Notes under the pieces: generated by a model | What the model was told of the DNA's origin: nothing | Database searches by the model: none | Seen by the model: the letters and a program-made list of their open reading frames with translations, nothing else | Made by a program: the position numbers and the translations under genes | NCBI RefSeq assembly: GCF_050436995.1 | Contig: NC_134758.1 | Coordinates: forward strand, 9,796,001-9,860,000 | Direction: 5' to 3' | Length of the DNA stretch: 64,000 nt | Source of the DNA: Anticarsia gemmatalis | Lineage: Eukaryota > Arthropoda > Insecta > Lepidoptera > Erebidae | Shown: one piece after another, positions 11,500-21,934 of the stretch | Layout: the number at the start of each line of letters is the position of its first letter | Position numbering within the stretch: position 1 is the first letter of the stretch

Positions 11500-12990
11500 T
11501 TTTACTTCTCTTTCTTATTGTAAGGTCGTTATAAGTAGATATGATGCCTATTAGAATTGCAGGGACTAACCTTATGGATATAGTTACTGAGCACTTTTTA
11601 AACTAATGAGCATTAAGGAGAAAATGTGACACATAGTTTTGTAAGCTATTCTAATAGATTCACTAACTATAGATTCACTCTCTTACATTAAACTGGAAAA
11701 AAATGTGTATAAAAAAATTACGTGCTCATAAATCGAGTTCCTTTCACACTTATAATACTAGTATAGATTCCAGAATCATCGCTGTCTTTAATATATAGCC
11801 TAGATACTAGATGGTCCAGTCGAATACATAAATCCGAATGACAAAATGCCGCAACTATTTGCCATTAAACTTAACTTTTGATTACAGCGGCATTAGTCCA
11901 AAGCGACAAAGTCCTTCTTCATACACTTATAATTGATTTTCCATTAAACATACTTAAACGGTTGAGTGCGTTCCGAGAGATATGAAGACAGACAGACAGA
12001 CAGATGTATTGCCTTAAGACTTTAACTACAGTTCACTATGTGGCCGGTTTGTTGGAGACCCTTGGATTTGTGACAAAAACTTTGGAAATAAAGAAGAAAA
12101 TTGTCATGGAATGACGTCTTGAAGTCATTTCGTTAAGAGAATTTAACTAAATGAGAACAACGTGATGCTAAAGGGTATCGTTGGAAAGGTCCTGTATGCA
12201 GTTGAAGACTGCACAATAATGTCATCATGCAGACCAATTCAACTGCAACTGTATTATTCCGCAATGAAACATAGTGATGCAAAATTATTATTTTCATGTG
12301 AATTTGGAAAATTGACGGAATATATCTACTTCCCTATAAATCTACGACTTTAGCGCTTCTTCGAGCGCTATATGCTATGCTGATGTTTGTTAGCTCTTAT
12401 ACCAATTACAGAAAAAAACAAGATATTTAAAAAAATATTGTATATCACTGATCAATGACTCACCCAACGTCATCTAATTCCAAACTTAACAGAGCTTGTA
12501 CTATGATAATCAGATAATATACTTATATCGTTCTAAATGCATACTAATATAGATCAAATCAAATAATTAAGAATTATGTCACAATTTAAAAACAGCTACC
12601 TATATCATCAGTTTCAAATTTAGCATTGAACAACACAAATCAAAACGTGAAGATTTAGTCTACACCGTCTAATTAATTGAGTGTGCTCTTCACACATAGT
12701 AAAGCAACAAAGTAAGACGATTGCAATCTTGCGGTTTAAAGAAATATTTTAATTGCTCTTATAATTTGTGCGGCAAGATTAACATCTGGTATGCTTGATA
12801 TTTTTTATTCTCACATCTGTTGTTAATGAAAATCATTCTAAAATGCGAAACGGCAATTTGTCTTATATAAAATAGTAGTGCAATTCTTGAAGCTAGAACT
12901 AGATTTGTCTAGATGTTTCTGGAAAATTTGTTCTAATTGTTGATATTGTATGAAGCTGATATGTTTTTATTTTCTTTCTTTAGCCGATTA
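11500..12990. other. AT-rich non-coding DNA with (GACA)n
   Basis: No gene is seen. A short GACA microsatellite lies at about 11989-12004. Confidence 0.5.
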
Positions 12991-12993
12991 CTG

Positions 12994-13085
12994 TCACTTT
13001 GCAGGGTAGAGGTCTTCTCCCGAACGAAGGCAGAAGTTTGAGTTTTAAGTCCACCACGCTGGCCAAGATGTTTGGTTTTGCAGAA
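12994..13085 (+). repeat. Fragment of moth LINE 3' region (CCACGCTGGCC)
   Basis: GTCTTCTCCCGAACGAAGG followed later by AAGTCCACCACGCTGGCCAA matches the same motif order at 48819-48915. This is a very common moth repeat that I associate with non-LTR retrotransposon 3' ends. It is decayed here. Confidence 0.55.
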
Positions 13086-13089
13086 CGCT

Positions 13090-14024
13090 TTTGTATGTAC
13101 TTTGTTTTTGAATTTATTATTTTCTCCTTTACTAATTCATCAAATAAAAATAAATGAAAAAGAGACCTGCCTCTCTTTTGAAATTGATTGACATTGCGAC
13201 GCCCGTTAAAGTTGATTGACAAAACTATTATCTCAAAATACACTAGGGGCTTACCCAAAGCTGCTGAACAATAAAAAAAAATACTGACATAATGATGCTA
13301 GAATATGAGTAAACACGAGTAAAAGAAACAAAACACGTAATAAGCCATTACTTCACTAATTTTTATGGCTGTTAATTTTCATCGTTTAAACCCCTCTTTA
13401 ATAGTAAAATGTGTGCGAGCTAAGCGCGTTAATTGCAATTTTTGCTTCATTTTGCAGCAACAAAGTAAAAGGCGACTTGGTTTATCTTTCATATAAGGAA
13501 CCACAGACGTATTGGTATTTTTTCTAGGTCTTCAACATCAATCAGGTGGAGGTGGAACTATGCTAAGAGCTCCAATCAAAATAACTATATCTCAGGCGAT
13601 AATTGCGACGGCAGGATGGGAACGAGAGCCTTGAGTACTACTTACTACTACACATGGATTTATATTTATGTTGGTGGGTTTTACTAGAAAAATATTGTAC
13701 TATATGAAAGGAAAAAGGTATTTTGTACAAGCTTTGCTGTGGTATATTAATGTTATGAAGAAAATATGTTGAGATTTCTCCACTTGTCTGTCAAGAACGG
13801 CACAATGAGTTGTTGCATAATGTCAGAATTTAAAATAGGTACTTTATAGTTTCTGTTTCCTATTACATTTAGTACAGAAGTTAACAGTAAAATGGGCATA
13901 GTTCAAAACTGTAAAACCATTTTGGATTTATTAAAAAAAAAATTCATCAATCTGTAATCCACGTTTGGTACTACGATTAATACCATAATGACATCAACAG
14001 GTACTAACATTTGACGTGCCCTCC
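13090..14024. other. Non-coding DNA, no gene seen
   Basis: AT-rich with no recognisable element. The GC-richer piece around 13530-13630 shows no splice sites or clear open frame. Confidence 0.45.
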
Positions 14025-14095
14025 GAAGCACGGAGACACTTAACTCGAAATACCACTAAGATGCTACCTATGCTTAGAAAGGCCGCGACACCGAC
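14025..14095 (-). repeat. 5S-derived SINE, core 3' fragment
   Basis: The minus strand reads GTGTCTCCGTGCTTCGGAGG then GCACGTCAAA, matching the segment right after the 5S-like core in the copy at 20454-20712. It is preceded by a decayed ATAGTGGTATTTCGA-like block. Confidence 0.55.
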
Positions 14096-14099
14096 CGTT

Positions 14100-15318
14100 G
14101 ACCGAACTAAGGACGCTTTTTTATCTAGTTACATTACATTTAGGGAGACGCTTCTTTTGAAAGCTACAGTCAGAGATCAGTCAAAATAAAAAAGCCATTA
14201 TGTAATTTCACGTTCAAAACAAAAGCGGCGAAACTTGAAAGGGCCAATTGAAACAGGATTTGTATCAATGAAGTTCGAGTGCAGTTTATTGTTTAGATTG
14301 AAGAGATAGATGGCTAAGCTTTAACAATTATCAATTTGGGCCAATACACACTGAAACTGTGTTTTCTGTTAACTGCATGAGGAGTTAAATAAAAATGTTT
14401 GTGAAATGTATGGTGGTGTTTGAGGTCGTGGGCTCCGTATGTTATATTTTTGTCGTGGACTTTTCGATATCTTGTTTGTTTGTGATAGTATTTCTTTATG
14501 TTAACTCATTTTGGTTGCTTATTTACACTATGAATTAAATAACGCGGATTTAATTGAGGCTGCACTGTTTAAAAACCGTGTAACTCTTCTTGAACATTGA
14601 CTATTTAAAGAAAATAAAGGTTTTTACCATGACTTCATGCATTTCATGGCAAATCACTGTTTCTTTTTATGATTATAGGCTATTTAGGAGTGACGAAATT
14701 GAGAAACAAATCCAAAATTATGGTTTTAAAATTAAACAATGCAACAAAAGTGAAATCAAACAGCCATTTCATTCTGAAAGTTAAAACTATATTTAATTTT
14801 CTTCAGGCTTTTCACTTACTCTACAGTACCCTAACAATTAACAACCGTAGTTAAGAAATCTATAGCGAATTGACAAAGATGGATGCGTTGTGGACATAAT
14901 GATTGTTACAACAATGTAGTGAACATGCAAGTGTAGAGAAGTGGTCTATAGTCACGCATGTCATGTAAAAAAACAAGCATAAACATGCTTGGGGTAAATA
15001 ATGGAGGTTCTAGTCAATGATTGTTGTATGAAATTTACTATGTGACTGTAAAAATGAAATAATTTATTTTTTGTATGTGTTTTGTATGTCCTATTTTTCT
15101 TGACGAAATAACACGTAACATTTCTGCAGAAGCATTCTGTAGATTATTTCAATTGGCTAAAGCATTAAAGTTGCTTTTTGCAAATGAAAAGAATTCTTAT
15201 CGGATTTCACACAGAGTTTATCCTATTGAGTGTTACTAATAAGATTTTCATAACTTAGCCTCTACTACTATAACTTATGAGTAAAAAAATATTGCAAAAA
15301 AAAATGACAAATATTTAT
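14100..15318. other. AT-rich non-coding DNA, no gene seen
   Basis: Only short chance frames; no repeat recognised. Confidence 0.5.
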
Positions 15319-15319
15319 A

Positions 15320-15468
15320 ATAATTTGACAAATATGGAAGTGTGTCTGTCTGTTAAGCTGCTTAGAGACAGGTGAGAGTCCAAACAAACAAAACAAACAA
15401 GAATGTGTTTAAGAAATCCATTTGAATTTTACGAATTGCATGCAAGCAAAGTCGCGCGGGTCACCTAG
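15320..15468 (+). mobile_element. Helitron-like element, decayed, 3' end clear
   Basis: A TGTGTCTGTCTG body ends with GTCGCGCGGGTCACCTAG followed by T, the CTAG|T Helitron-type terminus. The 5' end is not sharply defined. Confidence 0.5.
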
Positions 15469-15469
15469 T

Positions 15470-16795
15470 GTATACAATTTATATTATTATATACAATAAA
15501 ATATATAAATAATGCATATACAATAATTTATTTAATCCATACAAGTTGTAATTAAGAGATGTTTGTGCGCCCACGCATACGACTCAAGAGATTATAGATT
15601 TATTGTACGAGGCGAGGTAAATAACACTATTATAGCATTATAATAATTAAATTTATAACTTAATTATTTTATTTATTTATGCTTTTAGTATTTATTATCT
15701 TAGTAATCGCAATTCTGATGCAAATTATTTCCTTCCCTCCTTACGCTTGTCTCTCTTTGCCTTCCTTACGATTTTTATATTGTAGGAATGGAAAGGTAAT
15801 TGAAGTAAAAGTAATTGATTCAGAAATCGGAATTTCTACGGAGGGAGTGAACCTGCAACTGTAGTTAGGACAGTCGACAACAGAAAAATTCTGTCATTTT
15901 TTGAATTTTCAAATGCTATCAAAATAAAAAATGTAATACGCAATCATGTAGTTACATGGTATGAGAATCTTTCATCTGAATATTACCTCGCAACGTTGTT
16001 ACCTAGGTAACCTAAGTACAAGTAAGATATCCTGACCTAAAGAAACGGATCTTAAACGCGATTGAATATAAAAAGTTAGTAAGCTTTTATATTTTATGTG
16101 TACAAGTCGCGAAAGTCAACGTCAACCTAAGTATTGTTGGACATAAGTAGGTATGAACTACTGATAAACGACCCCTTAAAATTACTGACTTACAAAACTA
16201 CTATACCGTAACTGACCGCTAGATGACAAGGGAAACATGTACGCTTACTTTTTATTGAAGAAATCATTCATAATTCTAACAAATGGCCGGTCTACCTTAT
16301 AAAACGTTTATAGATTCATCCCGTGGGTGTAACAGAGTGTTTACATGTTAAATACTTTGTGTACATCTAGCGGCTGACACTAATGACTTGGAAAGACACC
16401 GACTGTTCTAAGACTGTGGGCTTTGAAGAGCAGGCATTGATTAAGAGGTGTTCACTTACGTATCTACTCAGGTATCTTGTACGAAAACCTCAGAATGTGG
16501 ATGAAACAAACGGAATTCCTCTTAGATATTTAGCGTGATCATATTGATAATGAAATTATAGTGCAGTAGAACTCTTAAATTAAATGAAGATTTCGTTCTG
16601 CGATTTTGTACATAGTATCAAAGATAAAAAATCGATTTCGAAAATTCGATTCATAAAAATGATTTCCCTAGTTCGATTTTTTTTCGGTTGAGACGTGTAA
16701 TGGAGTTAGGAGATTTTCAGCTTTTGTATATCAAAGGGAATGTTGATAACCAACATCAGATTTTGTAAGTATATTTTTATCAATGTATATTGTAT
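15470..16795. other. AT-rich non-coding DNA, no gene seen
   Basis: No element is recognised, apart from a short segment at 16027-16070 resembling the repeat at 7505-7605 in rearranged order. Confidence 0.45.
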
Positions 16796-16796
16796 C

Positions 16797-16880
16797 GTAT
16801 GGCGAAACGTGGGTGTATCTCATACACCTCTGTCTCCACTTTCACGTATAACAGTCGTGATATTATTCATGTTTGTATGT
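16797..16880 (+). repeat. Moth repeat fragment (GGCGAAACGTGGGTG)
   Basis: GGCGAAACGTGGGTGTATCT and the following TACACCTCTG and GTCGTGATATTAT blocks resemble a common moth retroelement 3' region as I recall it. Only about 80 bp remains. Confidence 0.4.
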
Positions 16881-17374
16881 ACATATATTGTAGCATGGTA
16901 GCATAAAAATTAAAAACTCAAGCCATGAGTTAAAACGCTTCCCGCACCGCTACTCTGAGCTCCAGCCTAATAATTTACAAAACACATCAACATCTTTAAA
17001 ACTAAATTCATAGTCGTGTAATCCATTATAATCGTAATATTTCAATATGGCGATATTGTCTATAAATAAGCAGATTAAGTAAATGCTTTTGATAATGTTT
17101 CTCTAATATTTGTGACAGATCGTGGGTGAATCTAAATGGGAGATAAATTAATTTTGTTCATAATATGAAAGTGTTTAGGTGGTTCCTACAAAAAATATTT
17201 TTCTAGTTTTGTAAGACGGCTCTAAATTTATTTGGTCGATATGAAAGTGTTTGGTATTTGTTAATAATGAATTCTTTTCTAGTTTTATAAGACTGCTAAT
17301 TATTTAAAATTGCATTTTTAATAATGCCGTTTTAGCCGATATTCGTTTCGGCACAGAACCCAAAACGACGACTC

Positions 17375-17562
17375 CTAACCACTACCGGGTATCGTATGTA
17401 TAACCGGCTAGCTGTCAAGAAATTTTGTATGAAAACCTGATCAGTGCCTCTAGCAGGCGCCGAAGAAACTGTATGGCAGTATTTTTTAAATGTCAAACTC
17501 TTTACACTCGATAGTACCAACTGTAGAGAATGCGAGAGTGAAAGAGCATCGAGCTACTGATT
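17375..17562 (+). mobile_element. Fold-back element (TCGAGCTACTG family), diverged copy
   Basis: The interior TGATCAGTGCCTCTAGCAGG, GGCAGTATTTTTTAAATGTC and the right end CATCGAGCTACTG align with the better copies at 51968-52156 and 58045-58232. Both inverted ends are decayed. It has no coding capacity. Confidence 0.65.
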
Positions 17563-17897
17563 TATTTTCCTATGTAGACACGGCTTATTTGTATGTTTCA
17601 AAACGTATATAAACAAAATGTAGGCTTTTATCTACCTCTTTGGGAAAACAGGTAATAATACTAAAAACGACACAATTCAACCATTTTGTCTTACACAATG
17701 AAATCTTGATATATTTGATAGACAAGTCAATGTGCTTCGTACGATCGAACCTACTGTAAGGGGTCTACTATAATACGATTAAAAACGAATATTCGATGAC
17801 ATTTCGTGAGGTTACTATTATTCTACATGTCCATTAGGATCTTAGGACAGAAGAATATAAGTTTCGCTAATTACGCAACAATAATTATAAATTACTA

Positions 17898-18014
17898 ACC
17901 CCCGATGTCTGAGGTGCATTTAAAGGTAGTTTATCTATCTAATAGCGTCTAAACTCATACAAAAAAACGCTATGAATAGATAAACTACTGCTAAACGTAC
18001 TCAGAAACCGGGGG
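17898..18014. mobile_element. Palindromic MITE (CCCCCGGTTTCTGAG family)
   Basis: This is a nearly complete palindrome. The left arm ACCCCCGATGTCTGAGGTGC and right arm ending CTCAGAAACCGGGGGT are complementary, as are GGTAGTTTATCTAT and ATAGATAAACTAC inside. TA flanks both ends, suggesting a TA target. At about 117 bp with no open frame, it is a non-autonomous DNA transposon. Related copies lie at 21153, 27347, 41699 and 59119. Confidence 0.85.
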
Positions 18015-18134
18015 TAAGACCATTATTTTTGCCTTACAACTTGGTTGTACGATAGTTCGATATAACCAGCGAGTATTTAGGCGCAGTACTAATGGCTTTA
18101 CATGCTCTCTAAGGCATTAACACCGGATCTTTGA

Positions 18135-18225
18135 TATTCTGGGCGATGACTGAGAATTTTTTGTCTGAAAACCACAGAAACTCAGTGGTCCCCTAGTTCG
18201 ACCTGGGATTTGAACTTAAAAAGAA
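18135..18225 (-). repeat. tRNA-like SINE fragment
   Basis: On the minus strand, AGTTCAAATCCCAGGTCGAA resembles a pol III B box followed by a SINE tail (GGGGACCACTGAGTTTCTG). No A box is seen. Confidence 0.35.
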
Positions 18226-18235
18226 TGCGAAGTGC

Positions 18236-18269
18236 AAAAAGACAGACGGATCCCTCCGTCTGTCTTTTT
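18236..18269. repeat. Perfect 15-bp-arm hairpin with 4-nt loop
   Basis: AAAAAGACAGACGGA, loop TCCC, then the exact complement TCCGTCTGTCTTTTT. It is one of several perfect short-loop hairpins in the window. Confidence 0.9.
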
Positions 18270-18550
18270 CTCTCGATTCTCCCGAATATAGTATGAAGTT
18301 AGATCTCATACTCGTTCACTTACGAAATTTCGTATCGAAAAATGATAGTAGGCCTTTACATATATTCGTAAAGTTTATGTTAATAGTGATTTTGTTAGGA
18401 CATAAATTACTGAACGATTGACGTATTCAATAGGTTTGATAGCCTATTACTAGTAACGTTTGAAATAGCTGTTTGTACGCAATTTGTGTTTGTATCACGT
18501 CGAAATTAGATACTTGATGTATACAGGAATGTGAAATGGAGATAATGAAG

Positions 18551-18640
18551 ACGTTTATGACGTAGTGGTTAATGTGATGATCAATATTACCCGGGGGGTC
18601 TTGGGTTCGATTTCTGTACGGAATAAAAAAAATATTTGTA
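18551..18640 (+). repeat. tRNA-derived SINE, decayed
   Basis: GACGTAGTGGTTAATGTGAT (A-box-like) is followed about 30 bp later by GTCTTGGGTTCGATTTC (B-box-like) and then a body with GGTTATTTCGGGCCTG. The order and spacing fit a tRNA-derived SINE head as in the 51031 copy. Confidence 0.6.
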
Positions 18641-18644
18641 AAGC

Positions 18645-19930
18645 AAATGGTTATTTCGGGCCTGTTTGAAGTTGAGTTCATTGTTTGTATGTTGTCAAAA
18701 ATGAAAATAATCTTTTTTTTATGAAGCAAAATAATATTTTTCGGCGTTCTGCGGTCTCTGTCTACCCTATGGGAAAAATAAGTGATTTAAAGTATGTATT
18801 TGTATCCGTAGCCGCCTTAAGCCTCTCTTCCTTTGTTTGGTTACTCAACCTTAAGCTCTCGTGAAGCCACATTTTAAATAGATTACCTATCTAAGATTTG
18901 TCTTTTAAAACAATACATATATTTAAGCTGACCCCATTACACTTTGACCCTACAAAGGCTTCTCACCCACAATTTATTTGGCATCAGATACAGTCAGAAA
19001 CAAAAATGCCATTAATTTCCTATACACTGACATACTAATTATAAAAAAAACATATTTTTTTATTTCCAAATCTAAATTTAATGTTTCTTTTTTTTAAATA
19101 AAATATTTTCACAGGAATTTGGCTAATGAATAAGTATTTATAAGATCGTATACAACTTTGTACACCTGTACCGGCGTTTACATTGTTTTGACAGAAAGTT
19201 TTGCTGTTAGTTGCCATTATGTAAGAATTGATTCAGTAGTTTTGGTTGCTGACTGTACATAGCGTAACCTGAACTCACAGTGCTAGTATATAGTGGAACT
19301 GTAACTACATGGTTGCGTCTGACCGTATCCTGACCCCATGCTATGCGACCCGAGAGCGGCAGGTCTAAGGGTGTGCGCACACTTGCGACTATAAATATAG
19401 TGTCTAGTAATAGCTGTGTCTAACTGGCAATATGAGCTTGTATAGAACGCGACTGCCGTTCGTGTACTCCAGAGATAAATTTACTGCTATTGATCTTTTT
19501 AAATTTATGTTGGATCGTTGTCTATATAAACCCAGGTTTAACTATAACCCATGTTACATGAAACCAGCATTCTAAATGGATGAAAATCATTATCTTTGTG
19601 TATAGAAGTAAAAAGGAAAAATATAATTTTTTCCAATAATATTTCAACTTTCAAGACTCATTATTTGCTTCATAAGTCGCTTCAAGACTTACCTAGCATT
19701 AGGTCACAGTTAAAAACATTTTCAATTCATTGTTACACAATTTACCTTAATTTGTATATTTCAGACCATCTCATAGTGAATTCCCCCTAACAATACGTAA
19801 GCTCCGTAATCAGCAATCGTATATACGTTTCCACAAATAAGGCTATGTTATCTCAAGCCTCTCAAATGCACTCACATTACAGTCAGCCTTGTCTCAAATC
19901 TGAGTAACAGCCGGTACTATAAATTTCTCT
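18645..19930. other. AT-rich non-coding DNA, no gene seen
   Basis: A slightly GC-richer block at 19300-19400 has no open frame or known repeat. Confidence 0.45.
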
Positions 19931-19936
19931 ATCTAA

Positions 19937-20023
19937 ATGGCTACACACAATAGGAACGACCAACGAGTTTTCTGTTTCTTTTTTAAGAGATTCAGGAGGC
20001 TAGTTAACGCTAGTTTACGAAAG
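19937..20023 (+). CDS. Possible first coding exon (very low confidence)
   Basis: An ATG at 19937 opens 29 codons beginning MATHNRNDQRVFC, ending at an AAG|GTAAGT splice donor that matches consensus at every position. A TATAAAT lies about 20 bp upstream. The frame continues past the donor for 26 codons, so the exon end depends only on the donor motif. The peptide is basic and not recognised. No acceptor or downstream exon can be paired with it by eye, and the ATG context (TAAATGG) is mediocre. A chance donor in AT-rich DNA is the more likely explanation. Confidence 0.12.
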
Positions 20024-20289
20024 GTAAGTTTTACAAACTTATTTACTCGATATTTTTGTAATTTTTTGCATTTCGTGTGCGTCTTCCTTTTTTATCAAAA
20101 TTAACCCTCTAAAAAAGTAAGTACAAGAATTCTATTATCCATATTTTTGTTCCTAATTATAAGTATTTTTGTTCTGTTCTTGTCATGAAACATGATTATT
20201 TATATTTTGTTAAAAAAAAATACACTGACAGGCGTAATACAACTATACTAGGAATAGGAACTATATGTCTGTACTGTCGATTATCGAGA

Positions 20290-20402
20290 GTTTGAGTGAA
20301 TAGTTCTTACAAAGCCCGGTAGAGACGCAAAACAGATTTTCGTGTAAAATTTCTCGATAGTTAGCCGGTTGTCGGTAGTCGATAGTAGTAGAGAATCAAG
20401 CT
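20290..20402 (-). mobile_element. Fold-back element, one-ended copy
   Basis: CTCGATAGTTAGCCGGTTGT, then TCGGTAGTCGATAGTAGTAG and AGAATCAAGCTACC, form the terminal repeat of the TCGAGCTACTG family. Part of the interior (GTAGAGACGC ... CAGATTTTCGTG) precedes it. The other terminal repeat is missing. Confidence 0.7.
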
Positions 20403-20453
20403 ACCATAGCCAAAATTTAAAACTATAACATAAATGTCACCATAATAACGCGA

Positions 20454-20712
20454 GGCGCCCATAGCCAGTTGCGCTCACCGGTCGGTAAATGATCTGCGGG
20501 TTAAGCAACCTTTGGTGCAGTTACTTCATAGATGGGTGACCGCATAGTGATATTTGAACTGGGCGTCTCCGTGCTTCGGAGGGCACGTTATAAGTCGGTC
20601 CCGGCGGTTATGTACTACGATAACAGTCGTTAAGCCATGTCAAAAACCTTCGGGCGGCTTGAACAACTTTGGCACTAGGTTGACCACTAACCATACGATA
20701 AGAAGACCATAA
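20454..20712 (+). mobile_element. 5S-rRNA-derived SINE, tail type A
   Basis: The head GCGCTCACCGGTCGGTAAAT leads into GGGTTAAGCAACC (20498-20510), then TTACTTCATAGATGGGTGAC (20521-20540) and CGCATAG. These correspond in order and spacing to insect 5S rRNA GTTAAGCAAC ... GTACTTAGATGG..GACCGC, that is, its A box and C box internal promoter for TFIIIA and RNA polymerase III. After the core come CTCCGTGCTTCGGAGGGCAC and a tail with GTCGTTAAGCCATGTCAAAA and TTGACCACTAACCATACGA. It has no coding capacity and must depend on a LINE partner. The 5S origin is inferred by eye from these blocks. Confidence 0.75.
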
Positions 20713-21020
20713 TGCTGTAAAGCTCCTTTTATTTTACCTTTGTGTTGTAACATCATTATTATAAAGATGTTTTTATATAATTTAACGTATTAATTTCATA
20801 CTTTTATTGCTTTACCTCACGCGAGAAATCAATAACAATATTTTAAAACAACCTAATTTTGAAAGGAATTTATGTAGAACTATTAATAATGAGAGTATCT
20901 ACATATGTGATTATTATTAATAGGTATTTATATTTTTCGTAACTATTAAGTTACATCACCTTCAAGTAAACAAGGTTTCTTTGTAAATATTTCATCGATA
21001 AAGCAAGTAATAATTTATTT

Positions 21021-21420
21021 GCGCTCATAGCTAGTTGTGCTCATTAGACGGTAAACCGTCAGAGGATTCAGTACCTCAGCGCGGACTATACATAGATTGG
21101 TAGCCGCATAGTGGTGTTCGAGATGAGCGTTTCCGAGATTCTGAGTGCACTCACCCCCTGTTTCTGAGGTACATTTAGCAGTAGTTTATCTATTCAATAG
21201 CGTTTTTTTAATGAGTTTTAATGCAATTAAATATCTATTTAATTGCATTATACATTTAGCGGTAGTTTATCTAAACTACCGCTAAATGTACTCAGAAACC
21301 GGGGGTTAGGAATATGGATTGTGGTCTTTTACGATAGCAGTTATTAAGGAGTGTCAAAATCATACAGGCGACTTGAAAAACTTTGACTCTATACTGACCA
21401 CTAACAATACAATCAATAAT
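21021..21420 (+). mobile_element. 5S-derived SINE (tail type A), interrupted by a MITE
   Basis: The head GCGCTCATAGCTAGTTGTGC, a decayed A-box region and CATAGATTGGTAGCCGCATA (C-box region) match the 20454 copy. The SINE tail resumes after 21306 (ACGATAGCAGTTATTAAGGA, then TGACCACTAACAATAC). The palindromic MITE at 21153-21305 lies between head and tail, so the SINE was there first. Confidence 0.65.
21153..21305. mobile_element. Palindromic MITE nested in the SINE, with internal inversions
   Basis: Ends ACCCCCTGTTTCTGAGGTAC and CTCAGAAACCGGGGGT identify the family. Inside are two abutting perfect hairpins with 2-nt loops: TAATGCAATTAAATA/TC/complement at 21219-21250, and TACATTTAGCGGTAGTTTA/TC/complement at 21251-21290. 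The second is the element's own left-arm sequence copied next to the right arm, so this copy was rearranged after or during insertion. Confidence 0.8.
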
Positions 21421-21454
21421 GATTAAAGGTCAATAGCACTTTATACTATTTGGG

Positions 21455-21512
21455 AATTGAACTCAAGACCTCAGTTAAGCACACTACCGACCGCCACAGA
21501 GGCAGTCATAAT
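21455..21512 (-). repeat. tRNA-like SINE head fragment
   Basis: The minus strand reads GACTGCCTCTGTGGCGGTCG (A-box region) and GGTCTTGAGTTCAATTCCC (B-box region) with roughly normal spacing. No tail is recognised. Confidence 0.5.
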
Positions 21513-21862
21513 TTGTACCTACATTTCTTACTGCAATAATAGCCCACGCAGATGAGTTTGACGATGTAACTCGAGCGATGGGTGAAAACAGTGGATGCTT
21601 GTACACTTTGTACACCCACGGGAATGAACTGGGGTCAAATATCAAGTATCATCCGAAATCAGTAGATGTTTAAGAAAATTGTACTTTACTTGTTACATGC
21701 TAATAAAAGTGTGTTTAAAAAGATATTTGATGAAAAAGGGGGAAATTATTAATTAATTTGCTGTTCTCCTTATTAATGAAACAGCTTTTTACTAGTTATA
21801 AAAGTTTATCACTCAACAAAAAATTGTAATTCGATTTTTTTTGTTTTTACTCCTTTTTACCC

Positions 21863-21930
21863 ATTATTGTCCCACTGCTGGACAAAGTTCTTCTCCCAAA
21901 CTAGCAAGTGGTAAGGCCTTACTCGTTACT
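21863..21930 (+). repeat. LINE 3' region fragment (CCACTGCTGGAC)
   Basis: TCCCACTGCTGGACAAAGTT then CTTCTCCCAAACTAGC and TAAGGCCTTACTC match the repeat seen more clearly at 48819-48915. Confidence 0.55.
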
Positions 21931-21934
21931 CCTT

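Noticed and set aside
12980..13258. 92-codon minus-strand frame
   Set aside because: Its right part overlaps the CCACGCTGGCC repeat read backwards, so it is a shadow of a repeat.
20500..20545. Genuine 5S rRNA gene
   Set aside because: Only the A-box to C-box region resembles 5S; the 5' and 3' parts are unrelated and a SINE tail follows.
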